From contig JAKFUF010000028.1 of assembly GCA_021732845.1 (NCBI GenBank), positions 1 through 59,282 of the forward strand: a stretch of DNA of 59,282 bases, read 5' to 3'. This DNA is from Planctomycetaceae bacterium (GTDB lineage Bacteria > Planctomycetota > Planctomycetia > Planctomycetales > Planctomycetaceae). The translations under genes were made by a program, and so were the position numbers. Below, piece after piece: positions 7,555 through 15,475 of this stretch (positions are counted from its first letter, which is position 1; each line of letters begins with the position of its first letter). The notes beneath the pieces were generated by a model that was given only the letters and a program-made list of their open reading frames with translations, did no database searches and had not been told where the DNA came from.

Positions 7555-8721
7555 TCACTGCGGGATCATCCGCACGCAGACCGGCGACGGCACTGCCAGC
7601 GTGTGGCCCGTGGCTTTCAACTCACCGGTCGCCTGGTCGATTTTGAACACCACGATCGAGTTGCTGCCCTGATTCTCGGCGAGGACAAACGCCCCCGTCG
7701 GATCGATGGCGAAGTTGCGCGGGGTCTTGCCGCCGGTGAGTTCGATCCCCACCGGGGTCAACTTGCCGGTCGTGGAGTCGATTTGGAAAATCGCCAGGCT
7801 GTCATGGCCGCGATTCGAACCGTAAAGGAATTTGCCGGAGGGATGCACAACAACTTCGGCGGTGAAGCTGGACCCTTTAAAGTCCTTGGGCAGAGTGGAA
7901 GCGTCCTGGAGGGTGGTCAGCACGCCCTTCGCCGGATCGAAGGCGAACGCCGTGACGGTGTTTCCCATCTCATTGATGACGTAACCAAACTTGCCGTTGG
8001 GATGGAAGGCGAAATGCCGCGGGCCGGCACCGGAGGCGACCTTGGCGGCGGGCGGCACATTGGGTGTCAGCGTGGCTTTGGCGGCATCGAACTTGTAGAC
8101 CAGAACCTCGTCGAGTCCCAGATCCGCCACGACGGCGAACTTGCCCGAAGGATCGAGGTTGATGGAGTGCGCGTGCGGTCCTTCCTGTCGGTTGGGGTTG
8201 GCACTTTTCCCCATGTGTTGGATGGCGGAGGCCGCCGGGCCGAGCTTGCCATCCTCACCGATCGGCAGCGAGGCGATGCTTCCCGCGCCGTAGTTCGCCA
8301 CCAGCACCGCCTTCCCGCTGGGATCCACGACCAGGTGACAGGGGCCGGCTCCTTCCGACGATTGGTGATTCAGCGCCGTCAACGTGCCGCTTTTGGCGTC
8401 CACGGCAAAGGCCGTCACCGCACCGGTCTTCTTGCCTTCGCCGGTGGCGACTTCGCTCACGGCATACAGGAACTTCCGCGAGGGATGAATGGCCACGAAG
8501 GACGGGTTCGCGACCTTCGCGGCCAGCCCCTTCGCCGTCAGCGCGCCGGTGGCCGCGTCGAATTCGGCCAGATGGATTCCCGCATTGTCGGGCCCGGTGT
8601 AAGTGCCAATGTAAACCCAGAACTTTCCCGCCTCGGCGGCGTGGATGGGTGATACGTCAAGTGCCAGGAATGCCGCGGCCAGCAGGGTCAGGGCGATGGC
8701 GAAACTCGGGAGGCGAGGCAT
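7555..8721 (-). CDS. Secreted lactonase-type seven-bladed propeller (6-phosphogluconolactonase YbhE family)
   Basis: A 388-residue protein with an N-terminal signal peptide (MPRLPSFAIALTLLAAAFL, likely cleavage after HAAEA) followed by lactonase-family blades: FWVYIGTYTG, PSFVAIHPSRKFLYAVSE, GAGPCHLVVDPSGKAVLVAN, EGPHAHSINLDPSGKFAVV, GAGPRHFAFHPNGKFGYV and TPRNFAIDPTGAFVLAEN. The cytosolic relative hydrolyses 6-phosphogluconolactone, but export suggests another lactone or a binding role. The ATG at 8721 was chosen because it starts the signal peptide; the longer frame to 8964 adds unrelated Arg-rich residues. Confidence 0.9.
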   Translation of the reverse strand: MPRLPSFAIALTLLAAAFLALDVSPIHAAEAGKFWVYIGTYTGPDNAGIHLAEFDAATGALTAKGLAAKVANPSFVAIHPSRKFLYAVSEVATGEGKKTGAVTAFAVDAKSGTLTALNHQSSEGAGPCHLVVDPSGKAVLVANYGAGSIASLPIGEDGKLGPAASAIQHMGKSANPNRQEGPHAHSINLDPSGKFAVVADLGLDEVLVYKFDAAKATLTPNVPPAAKVASGAGPRHFAFHPNGKFGYVINEMGNTVTAFAFDPAKGVLTTLQDASTLPKDFKGSSFTAEVVVHPSGKFLYGSNRGHDSLAIFQIDSTTGKLTPVGIELTGGKTPRNFAIDPTGAFVLAENQGSNSIVVFKIDQATGELKATGHTLAVPSPVCVRMIPQ

Positions 8722-8993
8722 GCGGGGCGTCCTGTCAGGAAAGGATTGCCGATACGACTCAACAATGGCACGATTCCGCATTTGAGCCCCCGCGACGACG
8801 GAACTCAAGCCACGACCAGCGCAACAGCGCGACGACGACGACACCAGCCGGTGTGCTCCAACGGAGACCGTCATTTGGCGCACCCCCAATCTGGGCGGCC
8901 ACGCTGGCGACAATTGCCGTCGGGGTGGTCTTCCGTTGCCGCGAGCCACAGAAAGCACAGTCACCTTTTACCGTCGCACCGTCACCGCCGCCG

Positions 8994-9300
8994 TCACGGC
9001 AAGCGACGGGTTGCCACTATCCTGGCCGTGGCTTCGAAGTTGAGGGCTCCGACGTTCGCCACGGTGATCCTGCCGGTCGAAGCATTGATCGCAAAGGCAC
9101 GGCTCGTGTTGCCGGAAACAATCGACCAGGTGAACGTCTGCCCGGCGTCTGGGTCCGACGCGACCACGGTGCCCACTGTCGTGCCGTTCGGAGAATTCTC
9201 CGGCAGGGAGAAGCTTTGGGGGACGAACCGAGGGGCCTCGTTGACATTGGTCAGCGACACGGTGACGGTCGTAACGGTGGTCAATGGGGCAACACTCCCT
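8994..9300 (-). pseudogene. Relic of a cadherin-repeat adhesin gene
   Basis: The minus strand encodes one cadherin-like unit: LTNVNEAPRFVPQSFSLPEN, GTTVGTVVASDPDAGQ, FTWSIVSGN and FAINASTGRITV, closing LNFEATA. This is the NEAP / DPDAG / INxxTGxI pattern of bacterial cadherin domains found in huge planctomycete surface proteins. The frame reaches a stop at 8994 in the middle of the next unit, and no further repeats or signal peptide flank it, so this is a single surviving repeat of a deleted gene. Confidence 0.7.
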
Positions 9301-9471
9301 CCTCTTGGCGCGGGTTTGGCTGACCGATTATACTTATGCAGCAGCGTTGATTCGAAGTCGATTGCCCACCTGTAGTACCCACCCTCAATGAATGAGTGAT
9401 GCTGCCAGACGCCTTGGCAGTTGCAGCTCAGCATTCTGCCCGCCAGATTTTGCCTGCCGTGGAGTCCTGCC

Positions 9472-10800
9472 ATGTTCGACCTGATGAGTGGCCTGTCTCG
9501 GACCTGTGAAGGGTTGAGCCGCCGGGCGTTCCTGAAGCTTGGGACGCTGGGAGCCACGGGGTTGACGCTGCCGGCATTGCTGCAGCATAAGGCGGCACAG
9601 GCGAAGGAAGGCAAGTCGGCCAAGGACATCAGTTGCATCTTTATCTGGTCCCTGGGCGGCATCAGCCATCACGACACGCTGGACCCGAAGCCGGAGGCGC
9701 CGCCGGCCGTGCGCGGTCCGTTCAGCGTTATCGACACGGCCGTCCCGGGTGTTCAATTCACCGAAGTTTGCCCGCGCCTCGCCGCCGAACTGAACCGTTT
9801 TTCCCTGCTGCGTGGCTGGAACCCGCGCAACGGCAGCCACTCGACAGCGGACGCGTGGTGTATGTCCGGCCGGCAATGGAATCCGGCGGTCCACTACCCC
9901 TGCTTCGGCTCGGTGATCAGCCAGCAGTTCGGGTTCAAGTCGGCCCTGCCGCCGTTCGTGCAGTTGGGCAGCAACGTCGACCGCCGGTTCGGCGGCGGTA
10001 TGAGCGGGATTCTGGGGCTGGAACACAGCCCGTTCGAGATTCTGGCCAACCCCAATGTCGAGCAGTTTAGCGTGCGGGACATCACCCCGCCGCAGGGGAT
10101 CGCCATGGCCCGCGTGCAGAAGCGGCGGACCATGCTGCAAAAGATCGATGCCCTGCAGCGCGGGATCAACGATCTGCAGCCCAGTGCCTTCGACGCCCTT
10201 GATGAACATTACAAGGCGGCGCTGAACATGATCACCGCGCCGGAAACGCGGCGGGCCTTCGAGGTCGGCTCGGAAGATCCCCGCCAGCGCGACCGCTACG
10301 GACGCACCACCTTTGGCCAGAGCCTGCTGCTCTCCCGGCGGCTCATCGAATCTGGGGTGCGGTTCGTGACGGTCACCGATCCCGGGTGGGACAACCATAC
10401 CGACTGCTTCAATGCCCTTAAAAACACGCGCATGCCGCCGGTGGACCAGGCGCTGCCAGAACTGCTGATTGATCTTGAGCAACGGGGCCTGTTGGACACA
10501 ACGCTTGTCGTCTGGATGAGCGACTTCGGCCGGACCCCCAAGATCAATTCGGCTTCCGGACGCGACCACTGGGCCTCCGCTGGCTGGACGATCATGGCCG
10601 GTTGTGGCATCACCGGTGGCTCGGTCATTGGAGCCACGGATGACCAGGGCGAACGTCCGATTCGCAACGAATACCTCACCGACGACATCGCGGCGACCAT
10701 CTACCAGAAGCTCGGCCTGCCGCTGGACCTGGTCGTTCAGTCGCCCGACGGCCGCCCTGTGCGGCTGAACGAGGGACACCCGGTCCGCGAGTGGGCGTAG
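9472..10800 (+). CDS. DUF1501 family protein, Tat-exported
   Basis: A 442-residue DUF1501 (PF07394) protein. A Tat signal follows the start (LSRRAFLKLGTLGATG, about 15-30). The body shows IWSLGGISHHDTLDPKPEAP, NGSHSTADAWCMSG, the GRTTFGQSLLLSRRLIESG and VTVTDPGWDNH motifs, and the WMSDFGRTPKIN..GRDHW end typical of the family, which belongs to the alkaline-phosphatase/sulfatase-like superfamily. In planctomycetes these proteins often pair with DUF1549/DUF1553 cytochrome proteins, but no such partner lies here. The ATG at 9472 was chosen over a TTG at 9421 because it gives a normal Tat leader. Substrate unknown. Confidence 0.93.
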   Translation: MFDLMSGLSRTCEGLSRRAFLKLGTLGATGLTLPALLQHKAAQAKEGKSAKDISCIFIWSLGGISHHDTLDPKPEAPPAVRGPFSVIDTAVPGVQFTEVCPRLAAELNRFSLLRGWNPRNGSHSTADAWCMSGRQWNPAVHYPCFGSVISQQFGFKSALPPFVQLGSNVDRRFGGGMSGILGLEHSPFEILANPNVEQFSVRDITPPQGIAMARVQKRRTMLQKIDALQRGINDLQPSAFDALDEHYKAALNMITAPETRRAFEVGSEDPRQRDRYGRTTFGQSLLLSRRLIESGVRFVTVTDPGWDNHTDCFNALKNTRMPPVDQALPELLIDLEQRGLLDTTLVVWMSDFGRTPKINSASGRDHWASAGWTIMAGCGITGGSVIGATDDQGERPIRNEYLTDDIAATIYQKLGLPLDLVVQSPDGRPVRLNEGHPVREWA

Positions 10801-11094
10801 GGGATTTTTGATTGAACTTTGTGGCACGTCTCGACCACCACTGAAGAGTCCGTTCGCCTTTTCCAGGTCTGATCGGTAGATCGCGAGACTTGGGATGCAG
10901 ATCGGCCAAAGCCTCTGAGTTTAAGCTAGCCGCCCAAGATGCGTCCTTGAGGCCATCCCGGCATCTTCAACTAGAGCTTCCGGACATTGCCCTCCCTTGA
11001 CGAATCAACTGGTGTGCGACCATTCTAGAGTCACATGGCTCGATTGACGCTCGGACACTTGGCGAACGCACGAGCCCCCAATTGAGGTTCGATT
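10801..11094. other. Intergenic region upstream of the ATPase/DUF4435/PIN operon
   Basis: 294 bp. It starts with the 3'-end motif ATTTTTGATTGAAC right after the DUF1501 stop. The rest, which is AT-richer than the neighbouring coding DNA, should hold the operon promoter. GAGG occurs 8-12 bases before the ATG at 11095. No operator-like palindrome is evident. Confidence 0.5.
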
Positions 11095-12441
11095 ATGCGA
11101 GTTTCAAGGATTTCCGTCAAACAGCTATTCTACACGTTCGACCATACTATCGACCTGAATTTGGGCGAACGAATCACGCTGGTGCATGGGCTTAATGGCT
11201 TGGGAAAGACGACGCTCCTTCGAATGGTGCGGAACCTTTGCGATTCTAGCTATTTCGAGTTGGGAGCAATCCCCTTCAAGGAATTTCGGCTCGATTTTGA
11301 CGATAATAGCAGTGTAATTGTCAGTCACATTTCGGGCGGTGACAAGAATTCGAAGAACAAGCAGCGCCTGCGACTCCAACATTTAGTGGACGGATCCTCA
11401 ACCGAAGATTTCGAGCCACCTTGGCCTCCAGAACCAAGCTCATTGGCAAACACCCTCGATTGGATTGAGCGCTATGTCCCAATGGTGTCACGGATCAGTG
11501 CGAACAAGTGGGTTCACCAACCGTCCGGAGAGCTTCTTACGCTCGAGCAGATTGTTGAGCGGTTCGGTGAGTTCCTGCCAGCAGACCTTCTCGCCCATAA
11601 ATCATTGCCACCTTGGCTATCGAAGCTAAAAAAGACGGTACATATTCGACTGATCGAGACACAGCGACTTCTTACACCGGGGCGAGCAACACGGAGGCCA
11701 CACCCAGAGGCGGAATCTGCAATTACACCTGCAATCACGATGCACTCGGATGAACTCGCCAATCGAATTGGTCGACAAGAAAAGGAATACGGGAGACTGG
11801 CACAGACGCTCGATCGGACATTCCCAATACGTTATGTGCAGCAAAAGCAGAAGATTAGTCTCTCCGAAGAAGCGCTGAGGTCGAAATTCCAGGAAATCGA
11901 AACCAAAAGGGCTCGGCTTGAGGAGGCCGGCCTTTTAGGTAAAGAAGTTGCCGGATTTGAGATGCCTCAGCAAATGGACGAGGCGGACCGAGGAGTACTC
12001 TCTGTTTACGTTCATGACATTGACCAAAAACTGAGTGTATTCGACGACCTTGCGGCTAGAATCGATCTATTCAAGAGTATTGTGAACAATCACTTCCAAT
12101 ACAAGAAAATACTTATCCACAAGGAAAAGGGGTTTCGATTTCGATCAACCCGAACGAATGCGGAGCTGGATGCTTCGGACCTCTCGTCAGGCGAGCAACA
12201 TGAGGTTGTTGTCCTATATGAACTGCTGTTCCACCTGAAGGCAAATTCGCTCGTGCTGATCGATGAGCCTGAAATTTCTCTGCACATCGCATGGCAAGAA
12301 GAGTTCTTAAGTGATCTGCAGCGAATCATAAGGCTCTCGCCATTTGATGCAGTTATCGCCACGCACTCGCCGCAAATTGTCAACGATCGGTGGGATTTGA
12401 CTGTCGAACTTACTGGCCCCGAAGAGATGGAAAATGATTAA
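11095..12441 (+). CDS. ABC/AAA-type ATPase, AriA-like, first gene of a putative defence operon
   Basis: A 448-residue SMC/ABC-like ATPase (AAA_21/AAA_15 type). Walker A is GLNGLGKTT (32-40). A long central helical insertion (about 180-340, with EIETKRARLEEAGLL) precedes the signature SSGEQHE near 363, Walker B LVLIDEPEISLH (D390, E391) and the switch His in ATHSPQIV (around 424). This matches ATPases found with Toprim/DUF4435 partners, such as AriA of PARIS, the OLD family and retron Ec78 ATPases. Its stop overlaps the next start by 8 bp. Local base use is less GC-rich than the flanking genes, consistent with horizontal acquisition. Proposed role: sensing ATPase holding or releasing the downstream effector; inferred from architecture. 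Confidence 0.88.
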   Translation: MRVSRISVKQLFYTFDHTIDLNLGERITLVHGLNGLGKTTLLRMVRNLCDSSYFELGAIPFKEFRLDFDDNSSVIVSHISGGDKNSKNKQRLRLQHLVDGSSTEDFEPPWPPEPSSLANTLDWIERYVPMVSRISANKWVHQPSGELLTLEQIVERFGEFLPADLLAHKSLPPWLSKLKKTVHIRLIETQRLLTPGRATRRPHPEAESAITPAITMHSDELANRIGRQEKEYGRLAQTLDRTFPIRYVQQKQKISLSEEALRSKFQEIETKRARLEEAGLLGKEVAGFEMPQQMDEADRGVLSVYVHDIDQKLSVFDDLAARIDLFKSIVNNHFQYKKILIHKEKGFRFRSTRTNAELDASDLSSGEQHEVVVLYELLFHLKANSLVLIDEPEISLHIAWQEEFLSDLQRIIRLSPFDAVIATHSPQIVNDRWDLTVELTGPEEMEND

Positions 12442-12982
12442 CTACATCACTCCCTCCACGCTTGCGAACACAGTACGGATGGGTGCAAAATCTCGCCGCC
12501 CCAAAGCCGTATTCTTGTCGAGCGATGTCTCCGATCTGAAGCTGCTGGAAGTTGTGGCAACAAATAGAGAGTGCAGGATTATTCCCGCGCATACCCGCGA
12601 GAATGCTGTGAATGCGTTTCAGTTGCTTGTGAATTCGGGCTACAAAGGTGTATTCACCGCCGTGAATGCGCGCTTTGCGCCGGCCAGCGACGAAGATGTC
12701 ATCTCGAGTGATCATTATTCGACTGATGAGATCTTAAGCATCGAGGGGCCTTGGGAAGAGATCAGGAATAAGAATTCTTTGCTCTCGGGGCGAAGTGTCC
12801 GCGTGACATTCTTACCTAAAAATGGGGGGGCTGCGGAACGCATAGATTTTCGGAATCTGACGCTCATGCGGGCATTGGAAAAACTTGCGGTGATTCGAAA
12901 GGACATTCACCCCAAGAGCGACAAGAGAGATTACCTACGGGAGGCTCGCGAGGGGGGAATGTATGACATCGCAATCGACTAG
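12434..12982 (+). CDS. Short DUF4435 (Toprim-like, AriB-related) protein with degenerate acidic residues
   Basis: The 182-residue product aligns by eye with the N-terminal half of DUF4435 proteins: ITPSTLANTVRM, then FLSSDVSDLKLL at the place of the usual VEGxxD motif, CRIIPAHTRENAV (usual pattern cxxxxaxGKeNvl), GYKGVFTAVNARFA at the usual aivDaDF strand and SSDHYSTDEI at the usual TDxxDlE. The catalytic Glu is Ser30 and both Asp of DxD are Asn78 and Arg80, so the Toprim metal site looks lost. Family members usually reach about 300 residues; this one lacks much of the C-terminal half. It overlaps the ATPase gene by 8 bp and the PIN gene by 20 bp, so the three are translationally coupled. Likely a structural adaptor rather than a nuclease. 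Confidence 0.7.
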   Translation: MINYITPSTLANTVRMGAKSRRPKAVFLSSDVSDLKLLEVVATNRECRIIPAHTRENAVNAFQLLVNSGYKGVFTAVNARFAPASDEDVISSDHYSTDEILSIEGPWEEIRNKNSLLSGRSVRVTFLPKNGGAAERIDFRNLTLMRALEKLAVIRKDIHPKSDKRDYLREAREGGMYDIAID

Positions 12983-13445
12983 CCCGGCTTCCGTGGTGAT
13001 CGACGCCAATGTCGTGATTGCGCTATGCGCCAAAGAAGCAGACAAGTTGGCGGCGGCGGAGGCAAAAATGAAGGAGTATGCGCAGCGTGGGTGCGAAATT
13101 TACGCGCCCGGAGTGATCGTTGCAGAATGCCTGTTTGTCTTGTGCAACAAGCTGAGGGACTCGGTTCTGACGGCTGCGGAACATTCCATCGCCGTGCAGG
13201 GATTGATAGCGCTGATGGCCGCGGTCAAGCCGCCTCCCAATGGCGATGCCGACTTGATCGGGACAGCAGAAGCGATTCGGGGCAATCTCACCTGCAAACG
13301 GTCAGCGGACGGCATCTATCTTGCACTTGCATCACATTTGAACGCGATTTCTTCAACTGAAATTGTTACCTTCGACCAAGGGATTGCGAGTCAGGCAACG
13401 AGTTCTTCGCTTGGATTGACTGTCGTTGTCCTGCCGACTGTCTAA
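12963..13445 (+). CDS. PIN-domain ribonuclease (VapC-like), third gene of the operon
   Basis: A 160-residue PIN protein with the full acidic quartet: Asp14 (VVIDANVVIA), Glu55 (VIVAECLF), Asp116 (KRSADGIYLALA) and Asp138 (VTFDQGI). VapC-type PIN proteins are metal-dependent ribonucleases, often aimed at tRNA or rRNA. There is no VapB-like antitoxin; the gene instead overlaps the DUF4435 gene and belongs to its operon. I infer that it is the effector of the system and that the upstream ATPase and/or DUF4435 protein restrain it. ATG at 12963 follows GGAGGCTCGCGAGGGGGGA, an adequate ribosome site inside the upstream gene. Confidence 0.85.
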   Translation: MTSQSTSPASVVIDANVVIALCAKEADKLAAAEAKMKEYAQRGCEIYAPGVIVAECLFVLCNKLRDSVLTAAEHSIAVQGLIALMAAVKPPPNGDADLIGTAEAIRGNLTCKRSADGIYLALASHLNAISSTEIVTFDQGIASQATSSSLGLTVVVLPTV

Positions 13446-13532
13446 TCGGCGAGAGACCAGCGTCAATCAAGGCCCTTCCAATTTGTTTGGCACCACCAGC
13501 GGGCGTGCCTCACATGCCCGAGAAGGATCACC

Positions 13533-15194
13533 ATGTTTCATCCCGGCCTGTTAAAATTGAGTGCACTGCAGTGGAAGGGGGCATTTCGACAGATTGGGCG
13601 GAGCCTCAAGACGTTCCGGGGAATCGTGCAGTTTGGCTTCATCGCCTTCATGATCGGCTACTTCGTGGTGATCAACCTCGTGGCCCGGAACATGACGGGG
13701 CCGGGCACGAAGATCAACGCGATCCTGCTGGTCGACGCCAGCAGCATGGTGGCGTTCGGCCTGTTCGCCTTCACCGCCAAGATTCTGCTGTTTTCCACTG
13801 GCGAGGCCGCGATCTACTTCACGGCCAGTGAGGTCGCCTTTCTCTTCCCGGCCCCCCTCACCCGCCGCCAGCTTCTTGTCTACAAACTGATGAAAAGCCT
13901 GGGTGGCATTCTGGTCCTGGGCCTGATGCTGTCGGTGATGATGATGGCCACCATCAAGCTGTGGGTCGCCGGATTCGTGGGTCTGGTGCTGGCCCTGAGC
14001 TTCATGCAACTGCTGGCGATGAATGTGGCCTTCGCCCGGGAAATCGCCGGCGAGCGCCTGCATTACGTCCTGCGCCGCGCAGGCAGCCTGGTGGTGGGAG
14101 TGCTGGTCGTGGTCGCCGTGCTGCAGACGCTCAAGCACGCTCCCGGCGTTCAGATGCAGGAATTGGCGAAAGGGTTCAAAGAGTCTGCCATGGGAGGCTG
14201 GCTCCTCGCCCCGTTCCAGATTTTCTCTCGCACCATTCTGGCACCCGATCTGCTCACGCTCATGACATGGGGCAGCATCGCGCTGGCCGTGGATGCCGTT
14301 TTGCTGGCCGTCGCCTTCCGGCTGGATGCCCTGTCGCTGGAGACGGCGCTGGAAGTCAGCGAGAAAATCACGGCCAAAATTCAACTGGCCAAATCCAAGG
14401 GGGCGTGGCACATGCTGCTGCAGCCCGGCTCGGTCAAGGTCCAGCGGCGGCTGCCGCAGCTTCCCTTCTGGCGCGGTGTCGGGCCAATTGTGTGGCAAAA
14501 GCTGATGACCACCTTCCGCAGTTCCAGCAAGATTCTGTGGCTTCCCATCGCGGCGTTCATCTTCGGCGGCATCGCCATGACCATGGCTCCGCCCCCGGCC
14601 AAAGCCGGGCTGGGGATCGGCATCATGGGGTATCTCAGCTTCATCGTCTGCCTGTCGATGCAGAACGACATTGAACGCGTGGGCTATCTGAAGTCGCTGC
14701 CCATCGGGTCGGTGGCCGTGGTCATGGGCGAACTGCTGGGGTTTGTGTTGACTTTGTCGGTCGCTCAGTCCCTGTTCTTCATTGGAGCCGCCCTGGCATT
14801 GCCACAGACGGCGGGTTGGATGGCGTGCGCCGCGGCCTTCGTCTTGCCGTTCAATTTTCTGCTGTTTTCCGTCGACAAACTGGTGTTTTACGCCTACCCC
14901 ACGCGGATGATGAAGGCCTCGGCGGGCGACTTTCAACAGGCTGGCCGCCAGTTGCTGTTTGTGATCTTCAAAACCCTGCTGCTGGGAGTGGCGGCGATGG
15001 CGGCCGCCATGTCCGCGGGGCTAGGCTATTTCGTGCATTCGGCGATCGTCGGCAAAAGCCAGTGGCTCGTCGGCCCCGAGGTCAGCGCCGTCGCCGCCGC
15101 CTGCGCAGCCCTGCTCCTGATGGGCCTCTCCCTCATCCCGGCCCTGGCCTACGCCTACCGGCGGTTTGACGCGAGCCTGGATATGCCTGCGTAG
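13533..15194 (+). CDS. Multi-pass ABC exporter permease (putative ABC exporter, PF16962-type)
   Basis: A 553-residue polytopic membrane protein. It starts MFHPGLLKLSALQWKGAFRQ, followed by hydrophobic segments (GFIAFMIGYFVVINLV, LVLGLMLSVMMMA, LVVGVLVVVAVLQ, SIALAVDAVLLAVAF) and a second set after 330 (IAAFIFGGIAMTMA, IGIMGYLSFIVCLSM, ending SLIPALAYAYRR). Between the halves lies the ASEVAFLFPAPLTRRQLLVYK motif region typical of this exporter family. AAGGA precedes the ATG at 13533. Such permeases normally sit beside an ABC ATPase gene; none is adjacent, and the ATPase at 11095 is of a different, non-transport class. Confidence 0.8.
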   Translation: MFHPGLLKLSALQWKGAFRQIGRSLKTFRGIVQFGFIAFMIGYFVVINLVARNMTGPGTKINAILLVDASSMVAFGLFAFTAKILLFSTGEAAIYFTASEVAFLFPAPLTRRQLLVYKLMKSLGGILVLGLMLSVMMMATIKLWVAGFVGLVLALSFMQLLAMNVAFAREIAGERLHYVLRRAGSLVVGVLVVVAVLQTLKHAPGVQMQELAKGFKESAMGGWLLAPFQIFSRTILAPDLLTLMTWGSIALAVDAVLLAVAFRLDALSLETALEVSEKITAKIQLAKSKGAWHMLLQPGSVKVQRRLPQLPFWRGVGPIVWQKLMTTFRSSSKILWLPIAAFIFGGIAMTMAPPPAKAGLGIGIMGYLSFIVCLSMQNDIERVGYLKSLPIGSVAVVMGELLGFVLTLSVAQSLFFIGAALALPQTAGWMACAAAFVLPFNFLLFSVDKLVFYAYPTRMMKASAGDFQQAGRQLLFVIFKTLLLGVAAMAAAMSAGLGYFVHSAIVGKSQWLVGPEVSAVAAACAALLLMGLSLIPALAYAYRRFDASLDMPA

Positions 15195-15475
15195 GCATTT
15201 TCGATTGATGATTTTCGATTGGACAGCGACACGGCGGGTCGCGGACTGGTGTCGGAATTCGTACTGTTAAATCTCCATGAGTGTTTCTCCTGCTTCTTGT
15301 GTCGAGGTTGTCCACACCGTAGACTCCGCGAATTCAGGCTGCCGAGATTCGCGCGTTTCGTTGCGTGCCAGACTTGAGCTGAAGTGGCGTCAAACTGTCT
15401 CCACACAGCGCGTCACGCCGCGTCTTCAATGGCTTCACGCCTGCCTTTCACCTGCCCTGTGAAGGATCAAAAGTG

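Noticed and set aside
11095-12441. ATPase as partner of the downstream exporter permease
   Set aside because: It has a long coiled insertion and the SMC/OLD-type signature and overlaps the DUF4435 gene; it is not a transport-type ABC ATPase.
13551-14936. 461-codon minus-strand frame antisense to the exporter permease
   Set aside because: It is the His/Gln-rich shadow of a membrane protein gene with clear hydrophobic segments on the plus strand.
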